Assembly (NCBI GenBank): GCA_003224055.1
Contig: QHYE01000006.1
Span: 1-64,000 of the forward strand
Source of the DNA: Acidobacteriota bacterium
GTDB taxonomy: Bacteria > Acidobacteriota > Terriglobia > Acidiferrales > UBA7541
Direction: 5' to 3'
Length of the DNA stretch: 64,000 nt
Shown here: positions 9,142 to 18,696 of the stretch, in pieces
Numbering within the stretch: the stretch's first letter is position 1
Layout: every line of letters starts with the position of its first letter
Program-made: the position numbers and the translations under genes
The notes under the pieces: generated by a model
What the model was told of the DNA's origin: nothing
The model's database searches: none
What the model saw: only the letters and a program-made list of their open reading frames with translations

Positions 9142-12100
9142 CTACTGTACAACGAGCGTCACGTGTGTGGAATGGTTTGTGGATCCGGCCTGCCCATTGA
9201 TAGTGATCATGTAAGTGCCCGCTGGAGTTCCAGGATTGGGCGGAGACGGGTTGGAGGTGCCACCGCCTCCGCAACCTGAGAGCAAGCACAGAACAATGAT
9301 GAAGAACCAGATCGAAAGACGACTACGTCCACAGCGAACCCTTCTCGGTACAAAACACAAACCACAAAAGAAGGTGATCCAGGAGATCCAGGAAGCAAAC
9401 AGGTGCAGCCTCGCCGTTTTCCCTTGCTCGAGAGAGGCAGACTGTGCTGCAGTCGTCGAAATCACAAGATTGCTGCTTGTGCCAGACTGGCCCAATGCAA
9501 GATTGTTCGGTTGGAAGGAGCAACTGGACTCAGCAGGCAGGCCAGAGCAGCTCAATGACAATGAACCTGCAATCCCACCCTGAGGCGAGATATTAATCAA
9601 ATACTGGGCTGTTTGGCCCCGCAGAACTGTAACGGAATTAGGTGCCACGGACATCGCAAAGTCCGGCGAAACACCCACGAAGTTCGCCACAATGTTGACG
9701 TCAGTATTCATTAAGACAGTGCAGGTTCCCGTGCCGGAGCACGTACCTCCGGACCAGCCTGAGAATTGGTATCCAACCGCAGGTAGCGCAGTCAGCGATA
9801 CGGACGCTCCTTGCGCGTAGAGGCCGTTGCAGGTCGTGCCGCAGTTGATAGAGAAATCCGAAGATTGAACGTAGCCTTGGCCACTCATACCCACGCTAAG
9901 CTTGTGGAAATTTCCAATGGCGAAGGGGCCCGCACTGGTGCCTATAAAGTTGTTATTGCTTGCTGTGAAAGAGCTGACCGAGATCGTGTAAGAATTGCTG
10001 GGCGGAACGTTGTTGGGCACCGTCCAGGTGAACGATCCGGAGCCATTGGTGCCGATCGGCGTGGTCGGGGTAATAAGAAACGTGCCTGGATACGCACCGT
10101 TTTGCGAATTCAAGTAAATCTGGACATCCACTCCAGGGCTCACTGGCTGGCCAATCCAATTCCATGTGATGGTGTGTGTCGAACCGGGTTGCCAGATTTC
10201 GCCGCCGCTGGGCGACGTCACGGTGATCGCTGTCTTCGATATCGTGAAATTGCCGCCCGTGACCGCGCGGGTAGGTGCATCCAGAGGCGTTATCTTTATG
10301 CTGTAGTCCGTCCCGGGTGACAAGTTCTGGGGCATCGGTGTAACAAAGTCCCATTGCCACCCCCCCCAATCGAAATACCCGCTCACAGTATTATCGCCCA
10401 GTGAACTCAATAATTGACCGCCTTTGTAGAGATCGACGTGGATTCTGCCGAGCACCGACCATGTGTAATTGACGATCAAATACGCGGAATTGGACAGGAA
10501 CAAGACGTCCCCGTTCTTGGGACTGTTAACGTCCACGCCCTCCCCCATCCAAACGCGATCATCACTGACGTCGGTGATTGTGGGTTTGTCGTTGCTCGTG
10601 ACGCGTACAGTGTAAAACTGACTGAATGTCAGAGAAGCAGGAATCTGCCAGGCGTAGAGTCCCTTGCCGTTAACTCCGATGGGCACGCTTGCGGCGATCG
10701 TTTGAACAAACTGTCCCTTATTGAGCAGATCGATTTTCACAGTTGAACCGGGTTTGCCGGTGTATTTCCACGAAATGTGTTGTATGCCGTTGCTCCATAA
10801 CTCGCCGCCGTTGGGCGTTAGAACAACGATGCTGTCCGTCCCCTGCATGACAATCGTGCCCGTAGCCGAAACAGTCTGGCCCCACTCCGTGAGACTGACG
10901 GTAAAGGGGTGCGACCCCACCGGAGTGACGCCACCAGTTGTCCGAACATTCACATAAAAATGAAAAGGACCAGCACCAGACGGCAGTTCGTAGGGTGAAT
11001 CGCAGGTGATCCCCGGATCGGGACTCGAGCAGGTGAAAGTTCCTGGCGCCTGTCCAGGTAGGAGTGCCGATTCGTTAACGCCTACAAGAAACCACGCATC
11101 TCCGCCGGCTGGAACACTTATTGAAGCTGGATCAATTGAAACTGAAAAATTGGAAATCCAAGCCATCAGCGACGCCGTATGCTGGATGGTTTGTCCATTT
11201 ACGTTCGCGACGCCGACAAAATTGAAGGTACGCAAACTCGGTGGTGCATTACTTGTGGCGGAGAAAGTCACCGTGGCGACATCCCCCGCGGCCAAAGTTG
11301 TTTTGTCAATTGTGCAGCTCACCCCTGGCGGCAACGGTGACGGACACGTCAAATTCACGGGAACGTTCAGGCCGTTGAACTGTCGATTGGTGATGAAAAA
11401 GGCTGTCGACGATCCCGGTACGAGCGTGAACTGAGAATCCGACGGAACTAAGGCAAAGTCTTGAACGTGAATGGTAACTTGGTTGTCTATCGGTACTGAA
11501 ATGTTGTACCCCGTGACGCCTGGAATGTTGGCCTGGGCTAATACCGTAAAAGAGAAATCGCCTCCAAGTGAGAGAGCATCCTGGACGGGAACATTCACGA
11601 TCATTTTGATATCCACCGGCGCACCATTGGGCGTAATGGTGTTGCTTGGCGTGAGGTTACAAATGGCTCCTGCGGGATTGCAGGTCCAAGGCACTATCGT
11701 GGTCGGCAGGTTGTACCCGTTGTACGGTGTGAAAATCAGATCAAACGGAGCCGATGTATTGCCCACCAGTACCGTCTGTTCTTTTGTCTGGCCTAACGTA
11801 AACGTGAATCCTTCGATGGTCACGTTCACCGTAAGCTGCTTTGCCGGTGGCCCGTTGCTGTCTTGGATCGTAATCGTCAGTGGAAAAGTGCCTCCGGGCG
11901 TTCCTAGGGGGACAAAGAGACTGACGAGTTCATTTCCGTAAGTGGACTGAGAAAAGTTGAAACTGGAAGGACTTGTTCCGCATTGAACTCCGGCCGGAAG
12001 TGCTCTGGCGTCGCAAGACACATTAACTGTGCCGGTATACCCGGCCTGAGGATTGATGGTGAATGAAAATTGGTTGTAGCCCGCTGGATAAGCGATGAAC

Positions 12101-15100
12101 GTCGATGGCGGCGCAGTAACGGAAAACCCGACGAGGTGATAGGCGAAATTAAGGGTGTGTGATTTCGACGAATCGCTGCCCGTTATGCTCATTTGATATA
12201 CGCCCGGCGCCGCACTACCTGGATTCACGGTGAGGCTCACGGTCGCAGGAAAAGCAGACGCCGACGTGCTTGAGAGAGTGCACGTTGGCCCCACAGGCGA
12301 AACTGTGCATCCCAACTGAACCGTCCCTGTATACGAGTCTTGTGTGTCAATCGTGAAACTGCCCGAGGCAGAACTACCCGTAAACGAAATCAGAGATGAA
12401 CCGGTTGTGGTTAAGAGGAAGTCCGGGTTGCTCTGCACCTGGATGCTGAGCGGCTGCCACTTGGCTGCTGGCGCCCCGGCTGTGTTCGCGAGAATCGAGA
12501 TGGTGCGAGTGCCAAGAGGTGTTTTGCTACCGAGGGTAATTGTGAGGCTGACCGGGATCGCTGCGCTCCCCGTCGCTGTGATCTGGTTCGCTGGAGAGAA
12601 GCTGCAGGTAGCGCCACTAGGCAGGCCGCCACACGACAACGTGATGGGAGCGTTGAATGGGCCCAAAGCAGAAAGAGTGAAGGATGCAGAGGCGCTCCCG
12701 CCGTCGGGAATTGAGATAGTGGCGGGAGAGGGCATCCCCAGCACAAAGTCCACAATATTTAACGTACCGGACAGCTGATGGATGAGTGGTGGTGTATCGC
12801 TGGATTGCCCTTGGATTTGAAAATTGTAAGTGCCAGGTGTCCCACTCGCGGCTTGTATGGCAAAGCTTGTGCCCTTCGATGTTGGTGATACCGTTGTTCC
12901 GCTGCAAGTCGGCGGTGCCGCTCCTGCGCAAGAGAGCGTCACGGAAGAGTTAGCAAGTCCGAAAAGGGCTTGAACCTTTCCGGTAAAGGTTGCGCTCTGA
13001 TTTGGGAATGCAGTTGCTGACGAGGAGTCGAGGTTCAGCGCAAAATCCGGAGAGGCAAGCTTCCACTCTAGGGACATCCCGGCTGTGAGCGATTTCGTGT
13101 ATAAGCTGTATTGCGTCCCTTGCGCAGGACCCACTTGAATTCCGACACTCGCAGTCGCACCACCCGAGGAGTATTGCCCGTAGTAGCCAAAATCCACGTT
13201 GGCGTAGTTGAATTCCACGTCATCGCGGTCTTCATGGAAGACCACTTGAAACGTAACGGTGCCACCGCCGAGATGGCCAAAAGGATAGTGAAAAACGTTG
13301 CGCCACTCGATGACGACCTGCCGACTGGGAGCCGTGCCGGAAACGTCCCAATAGACATTGTTGGTGTCCGGCGGGAAGATGGGCTGCAGGTCATCCCAGA
13401 ATGGGGCAACAATGGCACCGCCATCGAACCAGGGTATCGGTAGTCCCAAAGCGATGTTGAACGCTCTATCGAAGGTTATAACGCCGTTATCCGAAACGTA
13501 GATCGTCGTGAAGGATTGTCCCCCGAAATGTATCGGGAACGGAAGAGTAACGACCGCGGTGTTCTCATCTTCAAGCGCCAGGTCGATTCCACCAATGGAG
13601 ACGTAGTTGGATGGGGCACCGCCAAAGTTGTACGGTTTCAGTACGTCTACGGTTACCGCGTCACCGTTGGGAAAAGCCAGCGTGTATTGTCCAGCTTGCG
13701 TGGGCGTCCAGGTGGCCGAATAGATCCCGTCGTTTGCGGCAACGTCGGGCGTGTTCCCGTCGTCCAGCAATTGGATCAAAGCGCCGCCCGGCTGCACCGT
13801 AACGGCGACATTGCCGGCCGGTTGCGCGCAATTGATGTTCAATGTGCGAACCAAAACCGGCGAGTACGCAGTCGTCGTGACAAGATTACCGCGAGGCTGC
13901 TCGCGGGCCAAAATCGATTGATTCGAGCAAGTCATAGCCCCGTAGACATTCAGGCGCTTCTGCGTCACCGTCCCGGAAAGATTGGGATCAGGATCGCCGC
14001 TGGACAAGAGTAAATTCTTGATACCGATCCAATTGAGCGAGGGGTTATACGCCTCCAACAGAGCTGCCGAGCCAGTTACGTGAGGGGTGGCCATCGAAGT
14101 GCCGCTCAGCTCCTGATAGCTCCCGTTCCGGAAGGTGCTAATAACCGAAACCCCGGGCGCGCCCAGGTGCACCGAATGGCGCCCATAATTGGAAAACCAG
14201 GCGAGGTCGTCCCTGCGATCCGTTGCCGCCACGGCAATTACATTAGGCAAATCGTACGACGCGGGGTATACGCTGTTGACGTCGTTATCGCTGCTGTTCC
14301 CATAAGCATCGCCGTTCCCTGCCGCTGCGACGAACAAGATCCCCAGCTGCATCTGCGCCTCAATGGCGTCGTGCAGCGCCCGGCTGTAGAATCCTCCTCC
14401 CCAACTATTGTTAGTAGCAACGACGTTAACGCCGTGTTTCTTGAACCACGCCATGTAGTCCAGGCACTGGACAGCCCCTGATGTGGTGCCCCCATCGAAG
14501 TCGATGAACTTACACGGTATGATCGAAACCTGCCAGTTGATACCGGCAACGCCAATTCCATTGTTGCCTAGGGCCCCCATAGTGCCTGAAACGTGAGTGC
14601 CATGCCCAATGTAGTCGATCGGCTCGTTTGCGGGGTTACCGTCACTCGTAACATTGATGCCGTGACAGTCATTCACCCAGCCGTTGCCGTCATTATCCAA
14701 GCCGTTGTTGTTACACTCAGGCATATTCTGATAAATGTTGGCGGCTAATTCGGGATGCCTGTAGTCCACTCCTGTGTCCAGAAGTCCAATCACTACGTTG
14801 CGGCTGCCTGTGGAGAGCTGCCAGGCACTTGTCGCATGAATGTCCGCTCCGGCGACACCGTTCTGATCACCTATGTTCTTCATCCCCCATGTGAGCGGAA
14901 GAAGTGGATCGTTCGGCGTCACATCGCTGGGGAATACGCGATAGTCGGGCTCGGCATATAGGACATCGGGGTTCTGACGGTACATTTGAGCGGCAGCTAA
15001 GACATCCAAGTCAGTCGGAAGTTCAACCAGTTGGAGGTCCGGTACTTGCTTGAATGACAGTTTCGCTCTGGTACCCAAAGCCAGATGCGCGTGAACTTTC

Positions 15101-15333
15101 ACCTCTTCTGACTTGCCTGAGCGAAATCTCACCAACAGCCGCCCTGGGACGTACTTCTGGGGGTGCTGGGGAGTTGGGTAACTCGGCTTCACGGCTTGCT
15201 TCTGCGCCCATGCCGTTGCCGGGCACATGCACAGAATCACGTTAGTGAGCAAAATGAACGCACCGAATTTCAAACGAGTCATAGAGACTTGGGGAATGGA
15301 AGGAATCCTACACGCTATCCGATCTAATGACAT
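9142..15333 (-). CDS. Giant secreted subtilisin-like (S8) serine protease with Ig-like modules
   Basis: A 2063-residue exported protease. Signal peptide around residues 19-44; inhibitory propeptide about 60-135; S8 catalytic domain about 150-450 with Asp186 (LLDTGVD), His244 (GHGTHVSG), oxyanion Asn340 (AAAGN) and Ser413 (GTSMATPH), so it should be active. Then come a bacterial Ig-like/NIDO-like beta region (about 460-770), a run of domains with CSGLP-type cysteine signatures (770-1540), three KNH/Kre9-like domains beginning TPNGGELW or SPSGGEIW (about 1540-1850), an InlB-like B repeat, and a final Ig-like domain. The last 100 residues contain two membrane-spanning stretches with an Arg-rich link and LLSGCGGGG. 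GTG/ATG choice: ATG 15333 has TAAGG upstream; ATG 15282 would give a shorter signal peptide. It is the only gene between two tRNA-end repeats. Confidence 0.93.
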   Translation of the reverse strand: MSLDRIACRIPSIPQVSMTRLKFGAFILLTNVILCMCPATAWAQKQAVKPSYPTPQHPQKYVPGRLLVRFRSGKSEEVKVHAHLALGTRAKLSFKQVPDLQLVELPTDLDVLAAAQMYRQNPDVLYAEPDYRVFPSDVTPNDPLLPLTWGMKNIGDQNGVAGADIHATSAWQLSTGSRNVVIGLLDTGVDYRHPELAANIYQNMPECNNNGLDNDGNGWVNDCHGINVTSDGNPANEPIDYIGHGTHVSGTMGALGNNGIGVAGINWQVSIIPCKFIDFDGGTTSGAVQCLDYMAWFKKHGVNVVATNNSWGGGFYSRALHDAIEAQMQLGILFVAAAGNGDAYGNSSDNDVNSVYPASYDLPNVIAVAATDRRDDLAWFSNYGRHSVHLGAPGVSVISTFRNGSYQELSGTSMATPHVTGSAALLEAYNPSLNWIGIKNLLLSSGDPDPNLSGTVTQKRLNVYGAMTCSNQSILAREQPRGNLVTTTAYSPVLVRTLNINCAQPAGNVAVTVQPGGALIQLLDDGNTPDVAANDGIYSATWTPTQAGQYTLAFPNGDAVTVDVLKPYNFGGAPSNYVSIGGIDLALEDENTAVVTLPFPIHFGGQSFTTIYVSDNGVITFDRAFNIALGLPIPWFDGGAIVAPFWDDLQPIFPPDTNNVYWDVSGTAPSRQVVIEWRNVFHYPFGHLGGGTVTFQVVFHEDRDDVEFNYANVDFGYYGQYSSGGATASVGIQVGPAQGTQYSLYTKSLTAGMSLEWKLASPDFALNLDSSSATAFPNQSATFTGKVQALFGLANSSVTLSCAGAAPPTCSGTTVSPTSKGTSFAIQAASGTPGTYNFQIQGQSSDTPPLIHQLSGTLNIVDFVLGMPSPATISIPDGGSASASFTLSALGPFNAPITLSCGGLPSGATCSFSPANQITATGSAAIPVSLTITLGSKTPLGTRTISILANTAGAPAAKWQPLSIQVQSNPDFLLTTTGSSLISFTGSSASGSFTIDTQDSYTGTVQLGCTVSPVGPTCTLSSTSASAFPATVSLTVNPGSAAPGVYQMSITGSDSSKSHTLNFAYHLVGFSVTAPPSTFIAYPAGYNQFSFTINPQAGYTGTVNVSCDARALPAGVQCGTSPSSFNFSQSTYGNELVSLFVPLGTPGGTFPLTITIQDSNGPPAKQLTVNVTIEGFTFTLGQTKEQTVLVGNTSAPFDLIFTPYNGYNLPTTIVPWTCNPAGAICNLTPSNTITPNGAPVDIKMIVNVPVQDALSLGGDFSFTVLAQANIPGVTGYNISVPIDNQVTIHVQDFALVPSDSQFTLVPGSSTAFFITNRQFNGLNVPVNLTCPSPLPPGVSCTIDKTTLAAGDVATVTFSATSNAPPSLRTFNFVGVANVNGQTIQHTASLMAWISNFSVSIDPASISVPAGGDAWFLVGVNESALLPGQAPGTFTCSSPDPGITCDSPYELPSGAGPFHFYVNVRTTGGVTPVGSHPFTVSLTEWGQTVSATGTIVMQGTDSIVVLTPNGGELWSNGIQHISWKYTGKPGSTVKIDLLNKGQFVQTIAASVPIGVNGKGLYAWQIPASLTFSQFYTVRVTSNDKPTITDVSDDRVWMGEGVDVNSPKNGDVLFLSNSAYLIVNYTWSVLGRIHVDLYKGGQLLSSLGDNTVSGYFDWGGWQWDFVTPMPQNLSPGTDYSIKITPLDAPTRAVTGGNFTISKTAITVTSPSGGEIWQPGSTHTITWNWIGQPVSPGVDVQIYLNSQNGAYPGTFLITPTTPIGTNGSGSFTWTVPNNVPPSNSYTISVSSFTASNNNFIGTSAGPFAIGNFHKLSVGMSGQGYVQSSDFSINCGTTCNGLYAQGASVSLTALPAVGYQFSGWSGGTCSGTGTCTVLMNTDVNIVANFVGVSPDFAMSVAPNSVTVLRGQTAQYLINISPQGGIAGSLSLSCSGLPAESSCSFQPNNLALGQSGTSSNLVISTTAAQSASLEQGKTARLHLFASWISWITFFCGLCFVPRRVRCGRSRLSIWFFIIVLCLLSGCGGGGTSNPSPPNPGTPAGTYMITINGQAGSTNHSTHVTLVVQ

Positions 15334-15520
15334 GAATGCCTTACGCGTCTACCAAGCCCAGCTTGCAATTCGCTTCGCGGGACCTAACAGGTAAGTCTCC
15401 ACAGTTTCTGCGAGGGACAGCCTCAGGATTTTGGCTCAAGGCAGCCTTTGGTGCAACTTATTTATTGTCAGTCTACGCATTACCAAATAGTTCTTATTCA
15501 TGGGTGCAACGCGAAGCGGT

Positions 15521-15544
15521 CACTTGGAACAAATGTTCCAAGTG
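15521..15544. promoter_or_regulatory. 24-nt palindrome containing GAAC-N4-GTTC
   Basis: Arms CACTTGGAACA and TGTTCCAAGTG are perfectly complementary over 11 bp with only AA between them. The core GAAC-N4-GTTC has the layout of the LexA (SOS) box known from Firmicutes and Actinobacteria; whether an acidobacterial LexA uses it is unknown. It lies about 190 nt upstream of the protease start and 46 nt from a tRNA-end repeat, so it may be an operator or part of a recombination site. Confidence 0.45.
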
Positions 15545-15590
15545 GAATAGAAGATAGAAGACCTAACCCAATGTATTGATTTGACAGACG

Positions 15591-15615
15591 GTTGGTAGGG
15601 GCGGTGGGGATCGAA
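15591..15615. repeat. 25-nt copy of the tRNA-Lys 3' end (candidate att site)
   Basis: Exact match to the tRNA-Lys 3' end at 34127-34151 and to 8938-8962. Beyond the core, bases 15616 to about 15690 also resemble the flank of the degenerate copy at 30494 (shared CGATTGGAAT and TAAG), which the tRNA copy does not. That is expected if the two mark ends of related integrated elements. Confidence 0.7.
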
Positions 15616-15930
15616 AACAATGCCGATTGGAATCTCAGGGAGTTAGAGGAAATGTCGAGGAACGCTAAGGCATTGAAAAGGAACGATAGGGAGTCCAACG
15701 GAATCCTTATTGGCCCCTCAATGGCCCCTCGTTTTTTCTGCCGCTGAGATTCCTTCGCGGTGGGTTTTCGCCCACTACCCTAGATACAAAGTTGGCTTCG
15801 GGCCCAAATCTCGCGGCACGGATGGCTAGCCAACGTTCACAATTAAGAACGGAATCGGCTGCCTACGGGATAGCCTCATCTCTCAGTAAGATAGATGATT
15901 GGTCCTTTGAAGCCTGAGTGTCTCAGAAAC

Positions 15931-18642
15931 TTAGAAGACGAAACGCAGAGAAAGTTGCAAGCGGCGGGCGGGGTCGGCACCGACAGCTTGGCCGAAGAAA
16001 GGCGAAGTGACGTCGCCTACGAAATTTTGCCGGTTGACATCATTGAAAAGATTAAAGGCGTCCGTGGCAATTTCAAGTTTCCGTTCGCTGTGGTCACGTC
16101 CTGACAAATGAAAAGCCTTTGAGATTCGACTGTCGGCATCGAAAGAAGCAGGACCGTGGCCGGTATTGCGGGTCACTCCGGGCGGCCGGTCGTTAAACAC
16201 CGTGTCATTGTTGTTGTCGCTCCCGGTGGTGATGTTGAATGGCCGGCCAGAATACGCCTTCACAATCGCGCCCACGCTGAAGCCCCACGGTAGAGTATAA
16301 ATTGCCGCCAGATTGAAGCGGTGGCGGCTGTCATAATCAGACCGTCCCCATTCCGGGCGAAGGTCATAGTTATTGGCAGGCAGGAAATACAAGCCCGGCG
16401 TGTCGTCGAAAGAGTGAGAGAAGACATATTGCAGCAAGACAGTAGCGTTGCGACTCGGACGCGTCCTAAGGGTGAATGTCACGCTATTGGAGCGCGATGA
16501 TCCCGTTGATTCGAATTGATTGATGTTGGCAAAACCGGGATTCGGCACGATGGTTGATCCTGGCGTTCCTGGCAAAGGCGCATTAACGTTTCGTGTCCGG
16601 TAGAGGTGAAGCCCGCGCACCGTGGTGAAATCGGCGGTCAAGTAATTCTTGCCTTTCCCGAGCTTGCGCTCGATGGCAAAACTGCTTTGCAGCAAGTATG
16701 GAAATGTCAGATCGGGAGAGGACACGTCGATGCGCTCGTTGCTTGGCAGAATTGAACTGGGCGTCTCGCCTGGAGGAAAAGGATTTGGATAAGACGGATT
16801 GGCAATAACAATTTGCTGAATACGCTTACCGTCATAAAGATGAGTCAGTTGCTCGATCACGTCGGGTTGCCGCTCGTAAAAGACACCAAAGCCGCCGCGC
16901 AACACGGTGTGCCCACTGCCCGAGGAGTACGCAAAGGCCAGCCGCGGGGCTACGTTTTTGAAAGTGTTTCCGTTTGACTGGCCCTCGTAGCGCAGTCCCA
17001 GGACAAGGGACAAATTTCGACGCAAGCGCAATTCGTCTTGCAGGAAAGAATAGAACTCATGCTGTTTGAACGAAATCTGGGGATCGCCGAAATTGAGCGT
17101 GAATTGGGCCGGTGTGTTTTGAGAATAAGAGGAGGAAAAACACGGGGAGGCGGGATCCGTCAAGGGGTCGAGGCACGAGAACGTAAAGGTGCCGCCGAAA
17201 TTGGAGGCATCCACCGCTCGCACCCACTTAGGACTGAATCCGCCCCCAAAGCGCAGGGTGTGAATTCCGCGGCTTAGCGTAGCGATGTCCTCGAAATCTG
17301 AGTAGGTGTCCCGCCGGTGCTGCGCGATTTGAGCGCCTCCGGCGTTGAAAAAACCCAGGACGAGAATGGCGGGTTGGTCCGTGAGGCTCGTAGTGTCCTG
17401 GCGACGTTGGCGAAACGCAGCGCGAAATTCATTCAGCAGGTGAGGAGTGGGCGTTGCAGTTTCGAAGATGTTGAATTCATTGTGGTGATCGAAGTAGTGC
17501 GTGGCGCGCATAGGAAGATTGAAGCCTCCCACATTCTGGTTTTCGAGGAATTTATTCTTGTACTTGTAGGTGAGGCTCAGATTGTGGTTCGCGTTCAAGC
17601 GGAAGTTCAAGCGGCCGAATAGGTGCGTGTTTCGCTCGGGGGTTCCGAGATTTTCCGAGACAGGTCCAGAGAGTGTTTGCGCGTCAATCACCGCGCTATC
17701 GTTATTCACTTCGTGGCGTGCGGAGACAAGAAAAGTCGTGCCGTGAGCGATCGGGCCCTCCAGTTCGGCTTCGGATGTGTCTTGCTGATGAAGGGGTGTC
17801 ACGGTAGCAAACGCATTGCGCGCGTCAAACGCGGAATTCTGAAAATCCGTGAATACCATCCCGTGGTACTTTTGGTGAATGCGGCGTTTTGTTTTCACCT
17901 CGATCCGGCCCCTGCCGGGACGCGCAAACTCAGGCGAATAAGGATTTTGATTGACTACAAGGTCCTTGATGCTCGAAAGAGGCAATTCCAAAGCGTCCGC
18001 CGGGACTCCATCCACGAGAATCCGTGGACCCATCGCACCTGCCACGCTCCGGTCCGTAAAGATGGAGGCCACAGAAAGCGGGTCGCCGTTTAACATTGGC
18101 AACCCGGCTAGGAAGCGGTCATCGAGGTGAACCCTATCTGCATTCTGTTCGGGTGACAGAGGATTCGCGTCGGCCGAGACATCCACCTTTTCCGTGACTT
18201 GCGAAAGTTTCATGCGAATCTGTATTGGAGGCGCAGGGGATGTGCCGACGTTTATTTGGCGTTCGGCCAGCTCGAATCCGGGGGCAATAACGGTAATGGT
18301 GTAATCTCCGGCAGGCTGGTTATCGAACGAAAAAGCACCCGTTTCATCCGTGGTGACTTCCGTTTCGTGCCCACCGGATTGCGGCGTTAGTTTGACCTTG
18401 GCTCCCGGTATGGATGCTCCTTTCGCATCCGTAACCGAGCCTGTCAGAGGGAAAACTTCCTGAGCAGCTGCGACGGAGGAGAAGACAGAAAGGAGAACGA
18501 CAAGAAGCGCGATCAAGAACAGACTAGGGAGGATGTTCATTTCGGGAAGCGCGATCTGTCCAACAATGAGCGGACGTTGCCTTCCGAAACCTTGAGGCCA
18601 CCTGGGGGATTGAGAAGCTGCTTGAGCAAGTATGTGTGTCAT
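15931..18642 (-). CDS. Oar-like TonB-dependent outer-membrane receptor (short form)
   Basis: A 903-residue outer-membrane protein. Hydrophobic export segment around residues 38-60 (LFLIALLVVLLSVFSSVAAAQ); carboxypeptidase-regulatory-like domain about 65-150 (LTGSVTDAKGASIPGAKVKL ... AGDYTITV); a reduced plug (LVDGVPADALEL, IEVKTKR); then a beta-barrel ending LSLRFVF with the terminal Phe used for barrel assembly. ATG 18642 follows a GAAGAGG box (6-nt spacing); the upstream GTG 18648 is less likely, and ATG 18540 would give a simpler signal peptide but lacks a ribosome site. It is shorter than the usual 1000-1250 residues of acidobacterial Oar proteins. The ligand is unknown. Confidence 0.85.
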   Translation of the reverse strand: MTHILAQAASQSPRWPQGFGRQRPLIVGQIALPEMNILPSLFLIALLVVLLSVFSSVAAAQEVFPLTGSVTDAKGASIPGAKVKLTPQSGGHETEVTTDETGAFSFDNQPAGDYTITVIAPGFELAERQINVGTSPAPPIQIRMKLSQVTEKVDVSADANPLSPEQNADRVHLDDRFLAGLPMLNGDPLSVASIFTDRSVAGAMGPRILVDGVPADALELPLSSIKDLVVNQNPYSPEFARPGRGRIEVKTKRRIHQKYHGMVFTDFQNSAFDARNAFATVTPLHQQDTSEAELEGPIAHGTTFLVSARHEVNNDSAVIDAQTLSGPVSENLGTPERNTHLFGRLNFRLNANHNLSLTYKYKNKFLENQNVGGFNLPMRATHYFDHHNEFNIFETATPTPHLLNEFRAAFRQRRQDTTSLTDQPAILVLGFFNAGGAQIAQHRRDTYSDFEDIATLSRGIHTLRFGGGFSPKWVRAVDASNFGGTFTFSCLDPLTDPASPCFSSSYSQNTPAQFTLNFGDPQISFKQHEFYSFLQDELRLRRNLSLVLGLRYEGQSNGNTFKNVAPRLAFAYSSGSGHTVLRGGFGVFYERQPDVIEQLTHLYDGKRIQQIVIANPSYPNPFPPGETPSSILPSNERIDVSSPDLTFPYLLQSSFAIERKLGKGKNYLTADFTTVRGLHLYRTRNVNAPLPGTPGSTIVPNPGFANINQFESTGSSRSNSVTFTLRTRPSRNATVLLQYVFSHSFDDTPGLYFLPANNYDLRPEWGRSDYDSRHRFNLAAIYTLPWGFSVGAIVKAYSGRPFNITTGSDNNNDTVFNDRPPGVTRNTGHGPASFDADSRISKAFHLSGRDHSERKLEIATDAFNLFNDVNRQNFVGDVTSPFFGQAVGADPARRLQLSLRFVF

Positions 18643-18696
18643 GGGCACCCTCTTCGCCGAATTTTCCGGGGCCTGGAACGGGCGAAAGCAACCAAG

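Larger units (their letters stand above)
15334..15930. other. Intergenic region with palindrome and tRNA-end repeat
   Basis: A 597-nt gap with no convincing gene; a 73-codon frame at 15336-15557 has no ribosome site or family features. It contains the upstream region of the minus-strand protease gene, a 24-nt palindrome (15521-15544), the tRNA-Lys end copy (15591-15615) with a flank resembling that at 30494, and a short tandem TGGCCCCTC (near 15710-15730). Confidence 0.5.

Noticed and set aside
9811-14961. Many + strand open frames of 60-170 codons opposite the giant protease gene
   Set aside because: They are antisense to a continuous 2063-codon gene with clear domains, lack ribosome sites and read as low-complexity shadow sequence.
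15336-15557. A 73-codon + strand frame next to the protease start
   Set aside because: No ribosome site, no recognisable motifs, and it crosses the palindrome at 15521.
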